Positions 37,995 through 48,504 of a DNA stretch of 64,000 nucleotides are shown here, piece after piece (position 1 is the first letter of the stretch; each line of letters opens with the position of its first letter). Made by a program: the position numbers and the translations under genes. Under the pieces are notes generated by a model. That model was given only the letters and a program-made list of their open reading frames with translations. It made no database searches and was not told where the DNA came from. This stretch comes from Endozoicomonas arenosclerae (GTDB taxonomy: Bacteria > Pseudomonadota > Gammaproteobacteria > Pseudomonadales > Endozoicomonadaceae), in assembly GCF_001562015.1 (NCBI RefSeq), contig NZ_LASA01000148.1:37662-101661 (forward strand). Reading direction: 5' to 3'.

Positions 37995-39416
37995 ATGCTG
38001 AGTATTTTCGACATTTTCAAGATTGGTATCGGTCCTTCCAGTTCTCACACCGTCGGCCCTATGTGGGCAGGCCAGCGTTTTGTGTCAGAACTGCATGAAA
38101 AAACAGGTATTGAGAAAGCAGCAACCGTCAAAGTCAATCTGTACGGATCACTGGCCCTGACAGGTCACGGTCACGGTACTGACAAGGCTACCCTGCTGGG
38201 TCTGGCCGGTTTTCAGCCGGACACAGTAGACCCTGATGAAGCTGACAATATTGTTGAATTCATCAAACAGAACAAAGAAATCAAGCTGGCAGGTCACCAT
38301 GCGGTCAGTTTCGATTACGACTGCCAGATGGTTTTTCATAACGAAACCTGTCTGCCAGAGCATCCCAATGGCATGCAAATTCTGGCCAAAGACAAAGATG
38401 GTATCGTGATCCATGAAAATACCTATCTTTCTATCGGTGGCGGCTTTATCAAAACCCTGGAAGAGTTTGCACAGCCTGAAGCCTCTGCCAATACGGAAGA
38501 TGATTCTGATCAATCTGAAATCCCCTACCCGTTCCGTTCTGCAGAACAACTGCTAACACTTTGTCGTCAGCACAACTTGTCCATTGCACAACTGACGCTG
38601 GCTAATGAACTGGCCAGGCATCAGGGCAATGTTGAAGCTGTTAACAGCAAAATCGACAGCATCTGGACTGTGATGAAAGCCTGTATTGACCGTGGACTGA
38701 CTCAGGAAGGTCACCTGCCTGTCAGTGGCGTAAAACGCAGAGCGGCTGGCATGCACAAACATTTAATGGCTAACCCGGAAGCCATGTTAAGTGACCATTT
38801 CGCCATCATGGATTGGGTAACGCTGTTTGCTATGTCGGTTAATGAAGAAAATGCCTGTGGTGGACGCGTTGTAACTGCTCCTACCAATGGTGCTGCCGGT
38901 GTCATTCCAGCAGTCCTGGCTTATTACACCCGTTTTATCTCCCGTAACAATACTCAGGGCATCCGTGACTTTGTTGCCACAGCCGCTGCCATAGGTTCTC
39001 TGATTAAAATGAATGCTTCTATTTCTGGTGCCGAAGCAGGCTGCCAGGCTGAAGTAGGTTCTGCATGCTCTATGGCGGCTGCAGCACTGGTTGCGGTACA
39101 AGGTGGAACCATTGAACAGGTCGAAAACGCAGCCGAAATAGGCATGGAGCATCACCTGGGTATGACCTGTGATCCTATTGCAGGTCTGGTTCAGATACCC
39201 TGTATTGAGCGTAATGGCATGGCGGCGATCAAAGCCATCACCGCTGCACGTCTCGCCATGCGTGGAGATGGCACTCATGCAGTATCACTCGACAGCTGCA
39301 TTGAAACCATGTATCGAACCGGTCTGGACTTACAGGCCAAGTACCGTGAAACCTCACTGGGTGGGCTGGCCATTTACGCCAGAGAAGCGAAAGAATATAA
39401 CGCGATTGTAGCCTGA
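37995..39416 (+). CDS. sdaA: L-serine ammonia-lyase, single-chain iron-sulfur type
   Basis: 473 residues. Starts [23 protein letters not shown], the signature of the ACT-like beta domain. Iron-sulfur cluster cysteines occur at [15 protein letters not shown], in the segment GSACSMAAA and in [14 protein letters not shown]. Deaminates serine to pyruvate. The length fits the one-chain type of Escherichia coli (454) with an acidic insertion near 165. Operon with the serine transporter. A strong hairpin follows. Confidence 0.96.
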   Translation: MLSIFDIFKIGIGPSSSHTVGPMWAGQRFVSELHEKTGIEKAATVKVNLYGSLALTGHGHGTDKATLLGLAGFQPDTVDPDEADNIVEFIKQNKEIKLAGHHAVSFDYDCQMVFHNETCLPEHPNGMQILAKDKDGIVIHENTYLSIGGGFIKTLEEFAQPEASANTEDDSDQSEIPYPFRSAEQLLTLCRQHNLSIAQLTLANELARHQGNVEAVNSKIDSIWTVMKACIDRGLTQEGHLPVSGVKRRAAGMHKHLMANPEAMLSDHFAIMDWVTLFAMSVNEENACGGRVVTAPTNGAAGVIPAVLAYYTRFISRNNTQGIRDFVATAAAIGSLIKMNASISGAEAGCQAEVGSACSMAAAALVAVQGGTIEQVENAAEIGMEHHLGMTCDPIAGLVQIPCIERNGMAAIKAITAARLAMRGDGTHAVSLDSCIETMYRTGLDLQAKYRETSLGGLAIYAREAKEYNAIVA

Positions 39417-39426
39417 CCTCACAGGT

Positions 39427-39455
39427 GGCAGCAGCCCGAAACATGGGCTGCTGCC
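39427..39455. terminator. Bidirectional hairpin between sdaA and the next gene
   Basis: GGCAGCAGCCC and GGGCTGCTGCC pair perfectly over 11 bp with a 7-base loop, between two convergent genes. Only a partial T tract. Confidence 0.6.
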
Positions 39456-39460
39456 TGCTC

Positions 39461-40375
39461 TCACTTTATATAACTTCCAGACGGAGCAGTATAAGCAGAT
39501 GGATGATTGAAGTAACCCGACAGCATTTCATCCGTTCCGAACTTAAACATCAGCGACTTTCTATCGAGCAAGTATTTTTTTTGATTCTGAAGCCGATGAC
39601 CACTCAATTCGCACCCCTCACAACTGGAAGCCAGCCCAATAAAACTGATTAGATTGTATTGATAGCCTTTCTTCATAAAAGCTTCTGCGTATTTATCCAG
39701 CTCGACTTTATCCATAACATAAAACGTCTCCATTCCCGGAAACAGAACCAGATAGAGATTCCCTGCCAGATAGATCATCCATAAATGAAACTGGAAATTC
39801 TCACCGTCACTTGAAGATTGGCCCAAGCCTACAAGATGCCCTGACTTCATTTTTGACAGATGCAACTTTAAGTCGGCACTTAATATCCTGAATGACAATC
39901 GTCCCTGGCCATAATCTGATGCCAGATAATAAAAGGCTCTGGAAGGACAGAATCCTGTGAAGCGGTCATCGTATATAACCGTCTGCCAACCGCTTGCAAA
40001 AAGGTTAGCCATCCTTTTACCTAAACCTGGCACATGCCATTGCAGCTCCTCTCCTACGATAGAGAAAGTGACCTCTTCGGTGTCTGAAAACATAAACCGA
40101 TGGTCATTCAGATCTAATGACGATAATTTGAAAGGCGCTTCATCTTTGCCGTAGGGCACAAGAAGATAGTAATAATTCAAAACAACCACATCGAATCTAT
40201 CTGAAATGATGACCTCTCCTCTGGAAGAGGAAATACTAATAGTCAATGCATCAGCAACAGGGCTTATAATAGTCACGATAAATAATAACAGTATGCCAGG
40301 AACTGATTGCTTTACGAAAACAACGAGTGACATCGCCAGTTTTGTCATAGCTCCTTCAATACTCCGTGGGTTCAC
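39461..40375 (-). CDS. Secreted or periplasmic protein of unknown function
   Basis: 304 residues from a GTG at 40375 whose GTGA overlaps the cyoD stop; an ATG at 40348 with AAGGAG next to it is an alternative and gives a normal signal peptide (hydrophobic PGILLLFIVTIISPVADA). The mature part is beta-rich with many aromatic residues and a late Cys pair (SSCEGCELSG). I recognise no domain. Position suggests co-transcription with cyoABCD, but it is not a known oxidase subunit (cyoE, a membrane prenyltransferase, would be nine helices). Probably lineage-specific. Confidence 0.65.
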   Translation of the reverse strand: MNPRSIEGAMTKLAMSLVVFVKQSVPGILLLFIVTIISPVADALTISISSSRGEVIISDRFDVVVLNYYYLLVPYGKDEAPFKLSSLDLNDHRFMFSDTEEVTFSIVGEELQWHVPGLGKRMANLFASGWQTVIYDDRFTGFCPSRAFYYLASDYGQGRLSFRILSADLKLHLSKMKSGHLVGLGQSSSDGENFQFHLWMIYLAGNLYLVLFPGMETFYVMDKVELDKYAEAFMKKGYQYNLISFIGLASSCEGCELSGHRLQNQKKYLLDRKSLMFKFGTDEMLSGYFNHPSAYTAPSGSYIK

Positions 40376-40674
40376 ATCATCCTGAAATTAAGGTCATAAA
40401 GAATCCAGATAGTCCCACCCACCATGATAAAAATCAGGACTCCAGCAAAAAACAACGCAGTCAGATAATCCTTGCCCGTATGCTTAAGACTGATGTTTAG
40501 AAAGAAGCGTAAGTGGACCAAAACTTGTACCAAAGCACAGAGAGTAATAATCCCAAACAGCAGTTTGGCGGAAAATGAAGACGACCAAACAACCCAGAAA
40601 GGGATCAGAGTCAGTATAACGGCCAGAATAAAACCGGTGATGTAACTCTTCAGACTGTGACCATGTTCTTGCAT
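40372..40674 (-). CDS. cyoD: Cytochrome bo3 ubiquinol oxidase subunit IV
   Basis: 100 residues from the ATG at 40674, chosen because GGAG lies 6 bases upstream; longer readings overlap cyoC and have no homology. Three membrane helices (residues about 17-35, 42-62, 75-97) and the start QEHGHSLKSYITGF match CyoD, the small assembly subunit. Stop overlaps the start of the next gene. Confidence 0.92.
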   Translation of the reverse strand: MQEHGHSLKSYITGFILAVILTLIPFWVVWSSSFSAKLLFGIITLCALVQVLVHLRFFLNISLKHTGKDYLTALFFAGVLIFIMVGGTIWILYDLNFRMM

Positions 40675-40697
40675 AACAGGCTCCAACATACCGGTTA

Positions 40698-41294
40698 TTA
40701 GATAAACACTGGCAGGTAAACGACTGAAAATATCCCTATCCAAACGATATCCAGGAAATGCCAGAACAATCCCAACCGGAATAGCCGGGAACAAACCGGT
40801 TTCGTCAGACCTTTGAACAGAATCTGGCAAGTCATCATCATAATACCCACCATGCCGACACTGACATGAAGCCCGTGAGTGGCAACCAGAGTAAAAAATG
40901 CCGAGAGATAGCCACTTTTCTGAGGGCCTGCCCCCTCATTAATCATTTCAAGAAACTCCGAAACTTCCAGCACAACAAAAGACAGACCAAAGACAAGGGT
41001 AATCAGCAACCAGCCTACAGAACTTGCCAACTTTTTCTGAACAGAAGCAAGGAAAGCAAAACCAAAGGTCACGCTGGAAATCAAAAGACACAGGGTTTCT
41101 ATAAAGACATGCTGAAGATCAAACAGATCTACAGGTTTTGGCCCCTGAGCCGTATTCGAGAACATAGTGACGTAGGTCGCAAACAAGAGCGCAAAGATAA
41201 TCGCATCAGTCATCAGATAGAGCCAGAATCCATAGGCCCTGTTTTCAAGTGACTCTTCTTCATGCTCACGAATCAGTTCAGCCACAGTAATCAT
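40698..41294 (-). CDS. cyoC: Cytochrome bo3 ubiquinol oxidase subunit III
   Basis: 198 residues, five membrane helices, heme-copper oxidase subunit III family. [20 protein letters not shown] near the start and [10 protein letters not shown] are family segments. ATGA overlap with cyoB, so translation is coupled. Confidence 0.96.
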   Translation of the reverse strand: MITVAELIREHEEESLENRAYGFWLYLMTDAIIFALLFATYVTMFSNTAQGPKPVDLFDLQHVFIETLCLLISSVTFGFAFLASVQKKLASSVGWLLITLVFGLSFVVLEVSEFLEMINEGAGPQKSGYLSAFFTLVATHGLHVSVGMVGIMMMTCQILFKGLTKPVCSRLFRLGLFWHFLDIVWIGIFSVVYLPVFI

Positions 41295-43348
41295 GACGGA
41301 CTCCTCTCAGACATAGCTGACTGAACCTCTGGATAGTGTCTTACTCTGGCCTGTTCGATAGACAGCACGGTTTCCGCAGAAATAATTTCATAAGCCTCTT
41401 TCTGACTGCTTCTGAACATCAATAACCCGATGACAGCCAATAAAGAAAGCGCTGCCAGCCACCAGATATACCAGACAATGGCAAAGCCCAGCAGAAAACC
41501 AGCACCGCCAATAAAAACACCCACACCTGTGTTTTTTGGCATCACGATAGGGTCGTAATGATCTTTACAAGAGTACGCCTCAGCCTTTTCTTTCATGGCC
41601 CAGAATGCATCAAGGGAATCTACCTGGGGTATGACAGCAAAGTTATACGGTGCAGCAGGCGATGAGGTTGCCCATTCTAGTGTTCTGCCATTCCAGGGGT
41701 CACCGGTCATGTCACGGTTTTGCTCTCGATCCCTGATGCTCACATAAAACTGCATGAAGACACTGAAAATCCCGACCAGAACCACACAGGCACCGACAAA
41801 TGCCACCAGCAATAAAGGTTGCCAGTCAGGGTTGTGATAATGCTCCAGTCGTCTCGGCATGCCCAGAAATCCAAGGACATAGAGCGGCATAAAGGCGAGA
41901 TAGAACCCAACAAACCAGCACGCAAAAACCATCTTTCCCCAGAACTCATTGAGTTTGAAACCAAAAGCCTTGGGGAACCAGTATTGAGTACCGGCGAAAT
42001 AGCCAAAGAGGGCCCCCGGTATCAGCATGTTATGAAAATGGGCCACCAGAAAAGTAGTGTTGTGCATCAGGTAATCCACGGGGGGAATCGCCAGCAGCAC
42101 ACCGGTAATACCACCAATAACAAATGTGATGATAAAGCCAATGGTAAAGAGCATGGCCGGGTGGAAAATAATACGTCCTCTGATCATTGTGAAAATCCAG
42201 TCGAAGATTTTCACACCGGTGGGCACCGCTATAATCATGGTCGCAATACCAAAAATAGCGTTTACATTGGGACTGGAGCCCATGGTAAAAAAGTGATGCA
42301 GCCAGACAGTAAACGACAACAGAGCAATAGCTGCAGTGGCATAGACCAGAGAGGGATATCCAAACAAACGCTTTTGTGAGAATACCGCCGTCACCTCGGA
42401 GAAAACACCAAAGGCGGGCAGAATCAGGATATAGACTTCCGGGTGCCCCCAGATCCAGATCAGGTTGGCAAAATTCATCATATTGCCCCCCAGATCATTG
42501 GTGAAAAAGTGCATATCCAGGGTTCTATCAAGACCCAGCAACGCCGCAACAACGGTCAGCGCGGGGAAAGCAAACGCCATCAGAATGCTGGTACAGAATG
42601 CCGTCCAGACAAACAGAGGCATCTTCATCAAGCCCATACCGGGTGCACGACAACGCAAAATAGTGGCAATAAAATTGATTCCCGTCATGGTGCTCCCGAC
42701 ACCACTGATCAACAGCGCCCAAATCCAATAATCAACTCCGACACCGGGGCTGAAATCACTCCCCGAATAAGGCGGATACCCTGTCCAACCCGCCGTTGAA
42801 AATCGCCCCAACACCAAGGACACACCCACCAATCCCGCACCAGCAGCCGTGAGCCAGAGACTGATGGAGTTCATAAATGGAAAAGCTACGTCGCGAGCCC
42901 CAATCTGCTGTGGCACCACCACATTAATCAGTCCTGTCAGAAAGGGCATGGCCATAAAAAAAATCATGATGGTGCCATGGGAAGTGAAAATCTGTTCGAA
43001 ATGTTCCGGTGGCAGGTAACCTTCATTGTTCAAAGCAATGGCCTGCTGGGCACGCATCATAATGGCATCAATAAACCCTCTCACCAGCATGACCAGAGCC
43101 AGAACGATATACATAACGCCAATACGTTTGTGATCAACACTGGTCAACCATTCCGACCAGAGATATCGCCACTTACCCAGCCAACTCACCCAAAGCACTG
43201 CCAGCAATACAGTGAACACCGTTACAACGGCGCCTCCCATGGCCACCCAGCTATAAAAAGGTATGGCATCCAGTGTCAAACGACCGAACAGGAGACTTCC
43301 CTGCATCGCTGCGACTGCGCTTTCTCCAGGCATTGCCTCTGCGTACAT
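41291..43348 (-). CDS. cyoB: Cytochrome bo3 ubiquinol oxidase subunit I
   Basis: 685 residues from the ATG at 43348 (GGAG 5 bases upstream; the GTG two codons earlier is less likely). Holds low-spin heme b, heme o3 and CuB: ligand His residues in [19 protein letters not shown] (with the cross-linked Tyr), [10 protein letters not shown] and [10 protein letters not shown] are visible. Proton-pumping terminal oxidase reducing O2 with ubiquinol. Like other cyo oxidases it has N- and C-terminal extra helices. Confidence 0.98.
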   Translation of the reverse strand: MYAEAMPGESAVAAMQGSLLFGRLTLDAIPFYSWVAMGGAVVTVFTVLLAVLWVSWLGKWRYLWSEWLTSVDHKRIGVMYIVLALVMLVRGFIDAIMMRAQQAIALNNEGYLPPEHFEQIFTSHGTIMIFFMAMPFLTGLINVVVPQQIGARDVAFPFMNSISLWLTAAGAGLVGVSLVLGRFSTAGWTGYPPYSGSDFSPGVGVDYWIWALLISGVGSTMTGINFIATILRCRAPGMGLMKMPLFVWTAFCTSILMAFAFPALTVVAALLGLDRTLDMHFFTNDLGGNMMNFANLIWIWGHPEVYILILPAFGVFSEVTAVFSQKRLFGYPSLVYATAAIALLSFTVWLHHFFTMGSSPNVNAIFGIATMIIAVPTGVKIFDWIFTMIRGRIIFHPAMLFTIGFIITFVIGGITGVLLAIPPVDYLMHNTTFLVAHFHNMLIPGALFGYFAGTQYWFPKAFGFKLNEFWGKMVFACWFVGFYLAFMPLYVLGFLGMPRRLEHYHNPDWQPLLLVAFVGACVVLVGIFSVFMQFYVSIRDREQNRDMTGDPWNGRTLEWATSSPAAPYNFAVIPQVDSLDAFWAMKEKAEAYSCKDHYDPIVMPKNTGVGVFIGGAGFLLGFAIVWYIWWLAALSLLAVIGLLMFRSSQKEAYEIISAETVLSIEQARVRHYPEVQSAMSERSPS

Positions 43349-43350
43349 AG

Positions 43351-44247
43351 TCACTCCAGGTTATTGGCTTTCTGCCGTGGCAATGCATCACCCTGCCCGG
43401 TGTACTTGGCCAGAATCTTGTTAAATAAATCGGGTTCTACATTTGAAAAGTATTCAACAGGATGACTCATCTCAGGCTTGATCAGCTGCTGGTAACGGGG
43501 AATGTTCAGAGGTTTCCCGGCTCTCCTGACGTGATTGATCCAACCTGAAAAATCATTGCTTGAAAGACTGAGCGCATCAAACACCATATTGGGAAAGCCC
43601 CGACCACTGAACTGGGTATTCCGCCCCTGATACCGACCGGGTTCATAGGCCATCAGATTCAAATGAGTGGTCATGCCAGCCATGGCATAGATCTGTCCTC
43701 CCAGCGCCGGGATCATAAAGGAGGTCATGACCGTATCAGAGGTGATATCAAGACTCAGTGGACGATCGCTGGGGAATGCCAGCTCATTCACCGTAGCAAC
43801 ACCCTGCTCGGGATAAATAAACAACCATTTCCAGTTCTGGGCAACAGCCTGCACTTTTAACGGCTGTTGTTCACTACTCAATGATTTATAAGGGTCCAGT
43901 CGATAGGTGTAGACCACCACCAGTACACCAATGATGACAATTATCACCAGAGGGCCTGTCCAGATGAATAACTCCACAAAGATAGATTTGTGCCAGTCTG
44001 GCCGGTACGCACCTTTGCCCTTCCCGGCCCTGTATCGCCAGCAAGACCAGAAGGTCAAAAGATACACTGGCAGCAAGGTAAACAGCATGATGACGCTGGC
44101 CAGGTAGAGCAGATCACGCTCAGTCTCGGCCACCGGTCCTTTCGGATATAGAATCGGTGATGACTGCAGATTGCAGCCCTCAAGCAGGAAAACAGCTAAC
44201 AGAATGGTCAGCCATTTTGACAGTTTTACAGCAAGGCTGGATGGCAT
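43351..44247 (-). CDS. cyoA: Cytochrome bo3 ubiquinol oxidase subunit II
   Basis: 298 residues from the ATG at 44247. Lipoprotein signal with lipobox LLEGC (Cys25), two membrane helices, then a cupredoxin-fold domain without CuA ligands, as expected for a quinol oxidase. Segments [10 protein letters not shown] and [13 protein letters not shown] are typical. First gene of cyoABCD; a perfect inverted repeat 55 bp upstream could be an operator. Confidence 0.96.
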   Translation of the reverse strand: MPSSLAVKLSKWLTILLAVFLLEGCNLQSSPILYPKGPVAETERDLLYLASVIMLFTLLPVYLLTFWSCWRYRAGKGKGAYRPDWHKSIFVELFIWTGPLVIIVIIGVLVVVYTYRLDPYKSLSSEQQPLKVQAVAQNWKWLFIYPEQGVATVNELAFPSDRPLSLDITSDTVMTSFMIPALGGQIYAMAGMTTHLNLMAYEPGRYQGRNTQFSGRGFPNMVFDALSLSSNDFSGWINHVRRAGKPLNIPRYQQLIKPEMSHPVEYFSNVEPDLFNKILAKYTGQGDALPRQKANNLE

Positions 44248-44301
44248 CGACAAATTCCACAGTTACAGAGAACTGATCAGAATGACCCGTTTCAAGCACA
44301 C

Positions 44302-44324
44302 TACAGGTTAGATCAAAACCTGTA
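44302..44324. promoter_or_regulatory. Inverted repeat upstream of cyoA, candidate operator
   Basis: TACAGGTT-N7-AACCTGTA, perfect 8-bp arms, about 55 bp upstream of the cyoA start. I cannot assign a regulator; the half sites do not match FNR/ANR (TTGAT-N4-ATCAA) beyond a partial GATCAA in the spacer. Confidence 0.45.
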
Positions 44325-44462
44325 TCGCGGAGCCAATCTCAGCATAATTTTGTCAACTCATCCCAAAGTATGATCGACTATGGTCGGGTACTCTCCCGGG
44401 AATCCTCTCCCCTATTCTGTGTCAGACATTGAACTGATTTAATGATTTAGAGGACGACGAAA

Positions 44463-45875
44463 ATGCTGGCAACGGACCCACTCATTAACCTTGAAAAAGG
44501 TTCTGCACATACATTACCAAAACAGGATGAATGCAATTCATCCCGTAATACTGGCTGTATTGGCTGGTTTCCTGTGCGCCTGATCACCTGGTCCTGTTCA
44601 GCTCTTAAATACCTCGCCTGCGAAGCCTCTGAGTATTTTCATCGTCCAGCGAAAGATCTTGAACAAAGAAAAATTAAAACCGTTTTTGTAGGCGCTGGCC
44701 CTGTCGGTTTATGGACCGCTATTCAGCACAAACTGAATAATCCTGATGCGGATATCGAAATGTTTGACAAACATTCCACCTACACTCGAAAGCACACTGT
44801 TCGTGTAGACCTGGACAGCTTCAAGGGTGCAAAAATGAATCTCGGCCTGAAGTTCCTGAAGATGAAAATCCAGCATCTGCACGGTCGTATTGGCTGTAAT
44901 GTATTGGAAGAACAACTGCTTGGTATTGCTCGGGAACTGGGAATCAAAGTGAATAACGATGGCGCAGAAGTCACCGAGATTGGACCCGACAGCATCACCC
45001 TGAAAGATAAAACCGTCGTCAAATACGATCAACTGGTGGGTGCAGACGGTGCCCACTCTAAAATGAGGAAAGCCCTGCACAGCGAATCCCTTGAAAAGGG
45101 TGAAGCCGTGGACCTTAAAGCCTTGGGTCGGGAAGATAAAAACGAAGAGTTCTCAATGCGACGTGAGATCCAATATCGAGCCAGAATTCGCTATCAGGTA
45201 AAGGGGGACACTAAAAGGTTAAAAAGTACCTGGTTAAGCTGGATGAAACATTACTACCCGGTCAGCAAGCTGTTTGGCTCCCCTGTTGATGAGCATATTG
45301 GTCCGCTAAAAGACAATGGCACTCGAACTATCACCCTGGACTTTTTCGTCAACAAAGAGGAATACGATGCGCTGTACAAAGATGGAAAAGGTTTCAACCT
45401 CAGCCACCCGGCTCACCTCAATGACTTGCCGGCAAGCCTGTCGAAAAAGATCCGAACCTGGCAGGAGCTGAAGACACGCAACGGAGAAGTCCAGGTACCA
45501 GACAGCACTGAAGCAACACCTTATGCTCTGATGTACTTTCAGTCCAAAAAGGTTACAGCGGTGACCAGTGAAGATAAACCTGTCTATTTGGTAGGCGACT
45601 GCGCCACTGCACTGCCCTACTTCCGATCTCTGAATAACGGCTTGAAATGTGCCAATACGCTGGGAGCCTCTCTTGCCAGAGGTGACAAAAAACCTCACAG
45701 AGCTTCTGCCCTGACAGACAATTATGACCGTCTGGTGAATCTCAGAGCACGCAAGGAGTTTGTGGTAGCGAGGATCAAGGATAGAGCCGTCAGCCTCTTG
45801 AACGGAACACTGCGATGGGTCAACCGTTCCCCCTTCCAATTAAATTATTTTAAAGTTCAACCTGCTGAAGGATAA
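44463..45875 (+). CDS. FAD-dependent monooxygenase-like protein, MICAL-like
   Basis: 470 residues; GAGGA lies 8 bases before the ATG. Residues 1-70 are a lead segment with a hydrophobic, Cys-rich stretch (30-58). From 71 there is a Rossmann FAD domain: dinucleotide motif VGAGPVGLWTAI (76-87), acidic residue after strand 2 in IEMFDKHSTYTRKHTVRV, VGADGAHSKMR (the DG motif) and the second FAD motif LVGDCATALPYF. This is group A flavoprotein monooxygenase architecture. The pattern around FDKHSTYTRKH recalls eukaryotic MICAL enzymes and similar proteins of intracellular bacteria, but I cannot prove that family here. Substrate unknown. A small unknown gene follows 96 bp later. It might act on host proteins; equally it might be a small-molecule hydroxylase. 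Confidence 0.75.
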   Translation: MLATDPLINLEKGSAHTLPKQDECNSSRNTGCIGWFPVRLITWSCSALKYLACEASEYFHRPAKDLEQRKIKTVFVGAGPVGLWTAIQHKLNNPDADIEMFDKHSTYTRKHTVRVDLDSFKGAKMNLGLKFLKMKIQHLHGRIGCNVLEEQLLGIARELGIKVNNDGAEVTEIGPDSITLKDKTVVKYDQLVGADGAHSKMRKALHSESLEKGEAVDLKALGREDKNEEFSMRREIQYRARIRYQVKGDTKRLKSTWLSWMKHYYPVSKLFGSPVDEHIGPLKDNGTRTITLDFFVNKEEYDALYKDGKGFNLSHPAHLNDLPASLSKKIRTWQELKTRNGEVQVPDSTEATPYALMYFQSKKVTAVTSEDKPVYLVGDCATALPYFRSLNNGLKCANTLGASLARGDKKPHRASALTDNYDRLVNLRARKEFVVARIKDRAVSLLNGTLRWVNRSPFQLNYFKVQPAEG

Positions 45876-45971
45876 CCAACTGGTTATCTGAACTAACAGA
45901 ACCGAGCCCATACTGCTTTAATTAGCTCTACAATCAGATAGGAATGAAAACGAATCAGGGAGGTATCGTTT

Positions 45972-46385
45972 ATGAGAGTAGAAGGACAAAGTACGACAAG
46001 GCCCCATCAGTCACCGACAGAAAATCTGCCCCGCCCTATCCAGGGACGCTCTAATGACAGAAATGTTGAGAGCCTGCCAACGCTGGAGAGCTTACTCAAC
46101 AAAATCGCTGAGTTTTTTGAGGACGTAGCGACGGAGCTTAAGCCTATTGGCAGCTATCTATGTCAGGTACTGACTCTGAAGAACTTTATGCGAGCAGCCA
46201 GTGACATTCGACACGAAACTGAGCAGGCCACAATTGATGTCAAGCTGAAGTATACCGACTCAAGGTCTGAGCGATTCAGGTTGAAAGCCAGAAAAGAGAT
46301 GAATGAATTTAAACACGATCTCAAAAACGGCTGGGCTGATTTTAAGGATGATGTGAAAAGTGGCTGGGATAAACTGGTCAAATAA
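45972..46385 (+). CDS. Small charged protein of unknown function
   Basis: 137 residues, GGGAGG upstream of the ATG. The N-terminal 30 residues are polar and Pro/Arg/Ser-rich. The rest is helical and Lys/Glu/Asp-rich, ending in an amphipathic repeat (NEFKHDLKNGWADFKDDVKSGWDKLVK). No signal peptide. It may be co-transcribed with the flavoprotein. I recognise no family. Confidence 0.65.
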   Translation: MRVEGQSTTRPHQSPTENLPRPIQGRSNDRNVESLPTLESLLNKIAEFFEDVATELKPIGSYLCQVLTLKNFMRAASDIRHETEQATIDVKLKYTDSRSERFRLKARKEMNEFKHDLKNGWADFKDDVKSGWDKLVK

Positions 46386-46392
46386 TGAATGG

Positions 46393-46423
46393 GGAGCTGG
46401 AACCTGAATCAAGTTCCAGCTCC
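46393..46423. terminator. Bidirectional hairpin between the small gene and htpG
   Basis: GGAGCTGGAAC and GTTCCAGCTCC, perfect 11-bp stem, 9-base loop, in the 46-bp gap between convergent genes. No long T tract. Confidence 0.6.
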
Positions 46424-46431
46424 AACACACC

Positions 46432-48345
46432 TTAGCCTGCCATTTCCAGCAGCAGTTTGTTCAGGCGCTGTACGTAGCTGGCTGGATCATCCAGCTGGCC
46501 ACCGGCAGCCAGATTTGCCTGATCAAATACCACCCGGCACAGGTCAACAAAACGGTCTTCGTCCGCTTCCTGATCCAGACGACCAATCAGGGGATGTTCA
46601 GGGTTGATCTCAAAGATCGGCTTGGCTTCAGGCATGGCCTGACCCGCAGCTTCCATGATCTTGCGCATCTGGGCGCCCATGTCGTGCTCACCAACAACCA
46701 GACAGGCAGGAGAGTCTGTCAGACGGTGAGTCACACGCACGTCTTCCACCTGATCGACCAGAGAGTCCTTGATGCGCTTGAGCAGGTCTTCCTTCTCTTT
46801 AGCACTGTCTTCAAGGGCTTTCTTGTCCTCTTCGTCGTCCAGCTGACCCAGATCCAGGTCACCACGAGCAATGTCAGCAAACTGTTTGCCATCAAATTCG
46901 TTCAGGTGGGACATCAGCCACTCATCTACACGATCTGACAACAGCAGAACTTCAATGCCCTTCTTCTTGAAGACTTCCAAGTGGGGACTGTTAGCCGCCG
47001 CATTGTATGTTTCCGCCGTGATGTAGTAGATCTTGTCCTGACCTTCCTTCATGCGGGAAACATAGCCTTCCAGAGCCTGATTCTGTTCAGCTCCCTTGCT
47101 TTCGGTAGAAGCAAAACGCAGAAGTTTGGCGACCTTCTCACGGTTCGCAAAGTCTTCAGCCGGACCTTCTTTCAGAACCTGACCAAACTCTTTCCAGAAC
47201 TCAGCGTACTGCTCAGGTTCTTTCTTGGCCATTTTCTCCAGCATGTCCAGTACACGCTTGGTGAGAGCGGCTTTCATACTGTCTACAGCCGGATCTTTCT
47301 GAAGAATCTCACGGGAAACGTTCAGGGACAGATCGTTGGAGTCCACCACACCCTTGATGAAGCGCAGGTACATTGGCAGGAATTCATCAGCCTGATCCAT
47401 GATGAAGACGCGCTGAACATAAAGTTTCAGGCCCTTCTGCATGTCACGGTTGTAGAGGTCAAAAGGAGCCTTGGCAGGAATGAACAGCAGGCTATTGTAT
47501 TCCAGCTTGCCTTCAACACGGTTGTGGCTCCACTTCATTGGATCCGCGAAGTCATGACTGATGTGCTTGTAGAACTCTTTGTACTCTTCGTCTGTGATTT
47601 CAGAACGAGAGCGAGTCCACAGCGCTTTGGCCGTATTCACGGTTTCCCATTCAGGCGCCTTATCTTCCTGCTTTTCTTCTTCCTCAGACGGCATATCCTG
47701 CTTGATCATCAGGATCGGCATGGAGATATGATCAGAGTACTTACGAATGATATTGCGCAGGCGGAAGCCATCAGCAAACTCTTCAGCATCGTCTTTCAGA
47801 TGCAGGATAATGCTAGTCCCACGCTTTTCCTTGTTGATGCCTTCAACGGTAAACTCTCCGGAACCGTCAGACACCCAGCGAACAGATTCGTCTGCAGAAA
47901 CACCGGCCTTGCGAGTCTCAACAGTCACCTTGTCGGCAACAATAAAAGCTGAGTAAAAACCTACACCGAACTGACCAATCAGCTGGGAATCCTTCTGTTG
48001 ATCGCCAGTGAGTTGCTGCAGAAAATCAGCCGTGCCGGACTTGGCAATAGTACCCAGGTGGGCAATTACGTCATCGCGGTTCATACCAATGCCGTTGTCG
48101 GCGATGGTGATGGTCTTGGCTTCCTTGTTAAAATCAACACGGATATCCAGGTTTGGATCGCTTTCCAGCAGGCCGTCAGTGTGAAGCGCTTCAAAGCGCA
48201 GCTTATCAGCAGCATCAGAAGCGTTAGAGATCAACTCCCTCAAAAAGATTTCGCGGTTGGAGTACAGGGAGTGGATCATGAGGTGCAGAAGTTGCTTGAC
48301 CTCAGTTTGAAAACCCAGTGTTTCTTTTTTAGCTTCGACAGTCAT
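46432..48345 (-). CDS. htpG: Molecular chaperone HtpG (Hsp90)
   Basis: 637 residues. N-terminal GHKL ATPase ([46 protein letters not shown]), middle domain with the catalytic Arg region, and C-terminal dimerisation domain. ATP-dependent chaperone of the cytosol. GAGGG precedes the ATG. A sigma-32-type promoter sits about 90 bp upstream. Confidence 0.98.
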   Translation of the reverse strand: MTVEAKKETLGFQTEVKQLLHLMIHSLYSNREIFLRELISNASDAADKLRFEALHTDGLLESDPNLDIRVDFNKEAKTITIADNGIGMNRDDVIAHLGTIAKSGTADFLQQLTGDQQKDSQLIGQFGVGFYSAFIVADKVTVETRKAGVSADESVRWVSDGSGEFTVEGINKEKRGTSIILHLKDDAEEFADGFRLRNIIRKYSDHISMPILMIKQDMPSEEEEKQEDKAPEWETVNTAKALWTRSRSEITDEEYKEFYKHISHDFADPMKWSHNRVEGKLEYNSLLFIPAKAPFDLYNRDMQKGLKLYVQRVFIMDQADEFLPMYLRFIKGVVDSNDLSLNVSREILQKDPAVDSMKAALTKRVLDMLEKMAKKEPEQYAEFWKEFGQVLKEGPAEDFANREKVAKLLRFASTESKGAEQNQALEGYVSRMKEGQDKIYYITAETYNAAANSPHLEVFKKKGIEVLLLSDRVDEWLMSHLNEFDGKQFADIARGDLDLGQLDDEEDKKALEDSAKEKEDLLKRIKDSLVDQVEDVRVTHRLTDSPACLVVGEHDMGAQMRKIMEAAGQAMPEAKPIFEINPEHPLIGRLDQEADEDRFVDLCRVVFDQANLAAGGQLDDPASYVQRLNKLLLEMAG

Positions 48346-48430
48346 TTGACCCTCTACGTTGCTTTCTCGCAGCGGCCACCGCCGGAATTTCTCCTGGCTG
48401 GCAGCCTGATCATAAATTGCTTTGAAACTA

Positions 48431-48458
48431 ATGTGGGGACAGGGTTTGTGATTTCAAG
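48431..48458 (-). promoter_or_regulatory. Sigma-32 (RpoH) promoter of htpG
   Basis: On the minus strand: -35 CTTGAAA (48458-48452), 13-bp spacer, -10 CCCCACAT (48438-48431). Fits the heat-shock consensus CTTGAAA-N11-16-CCCCATNT with one mismatch. Confidence 0.85.
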
Positions 48459-48504
48459 GCAGAAATCCGGATTTTTTCAAATCAACCTGTTACAGCCAGA
48501 AAAC

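Noticed and set aside
44307..44320. FNR/ANR box before cyoA
   Set aside because: Only one half site (GATCAA) is present; the perfect symmetry there belongs to a different palindrome.
46981..47952. 323-codon open frame opposite htpG
   Set aside because: Antisense shadow of a highly conserved gene, no motif or ribosome site.
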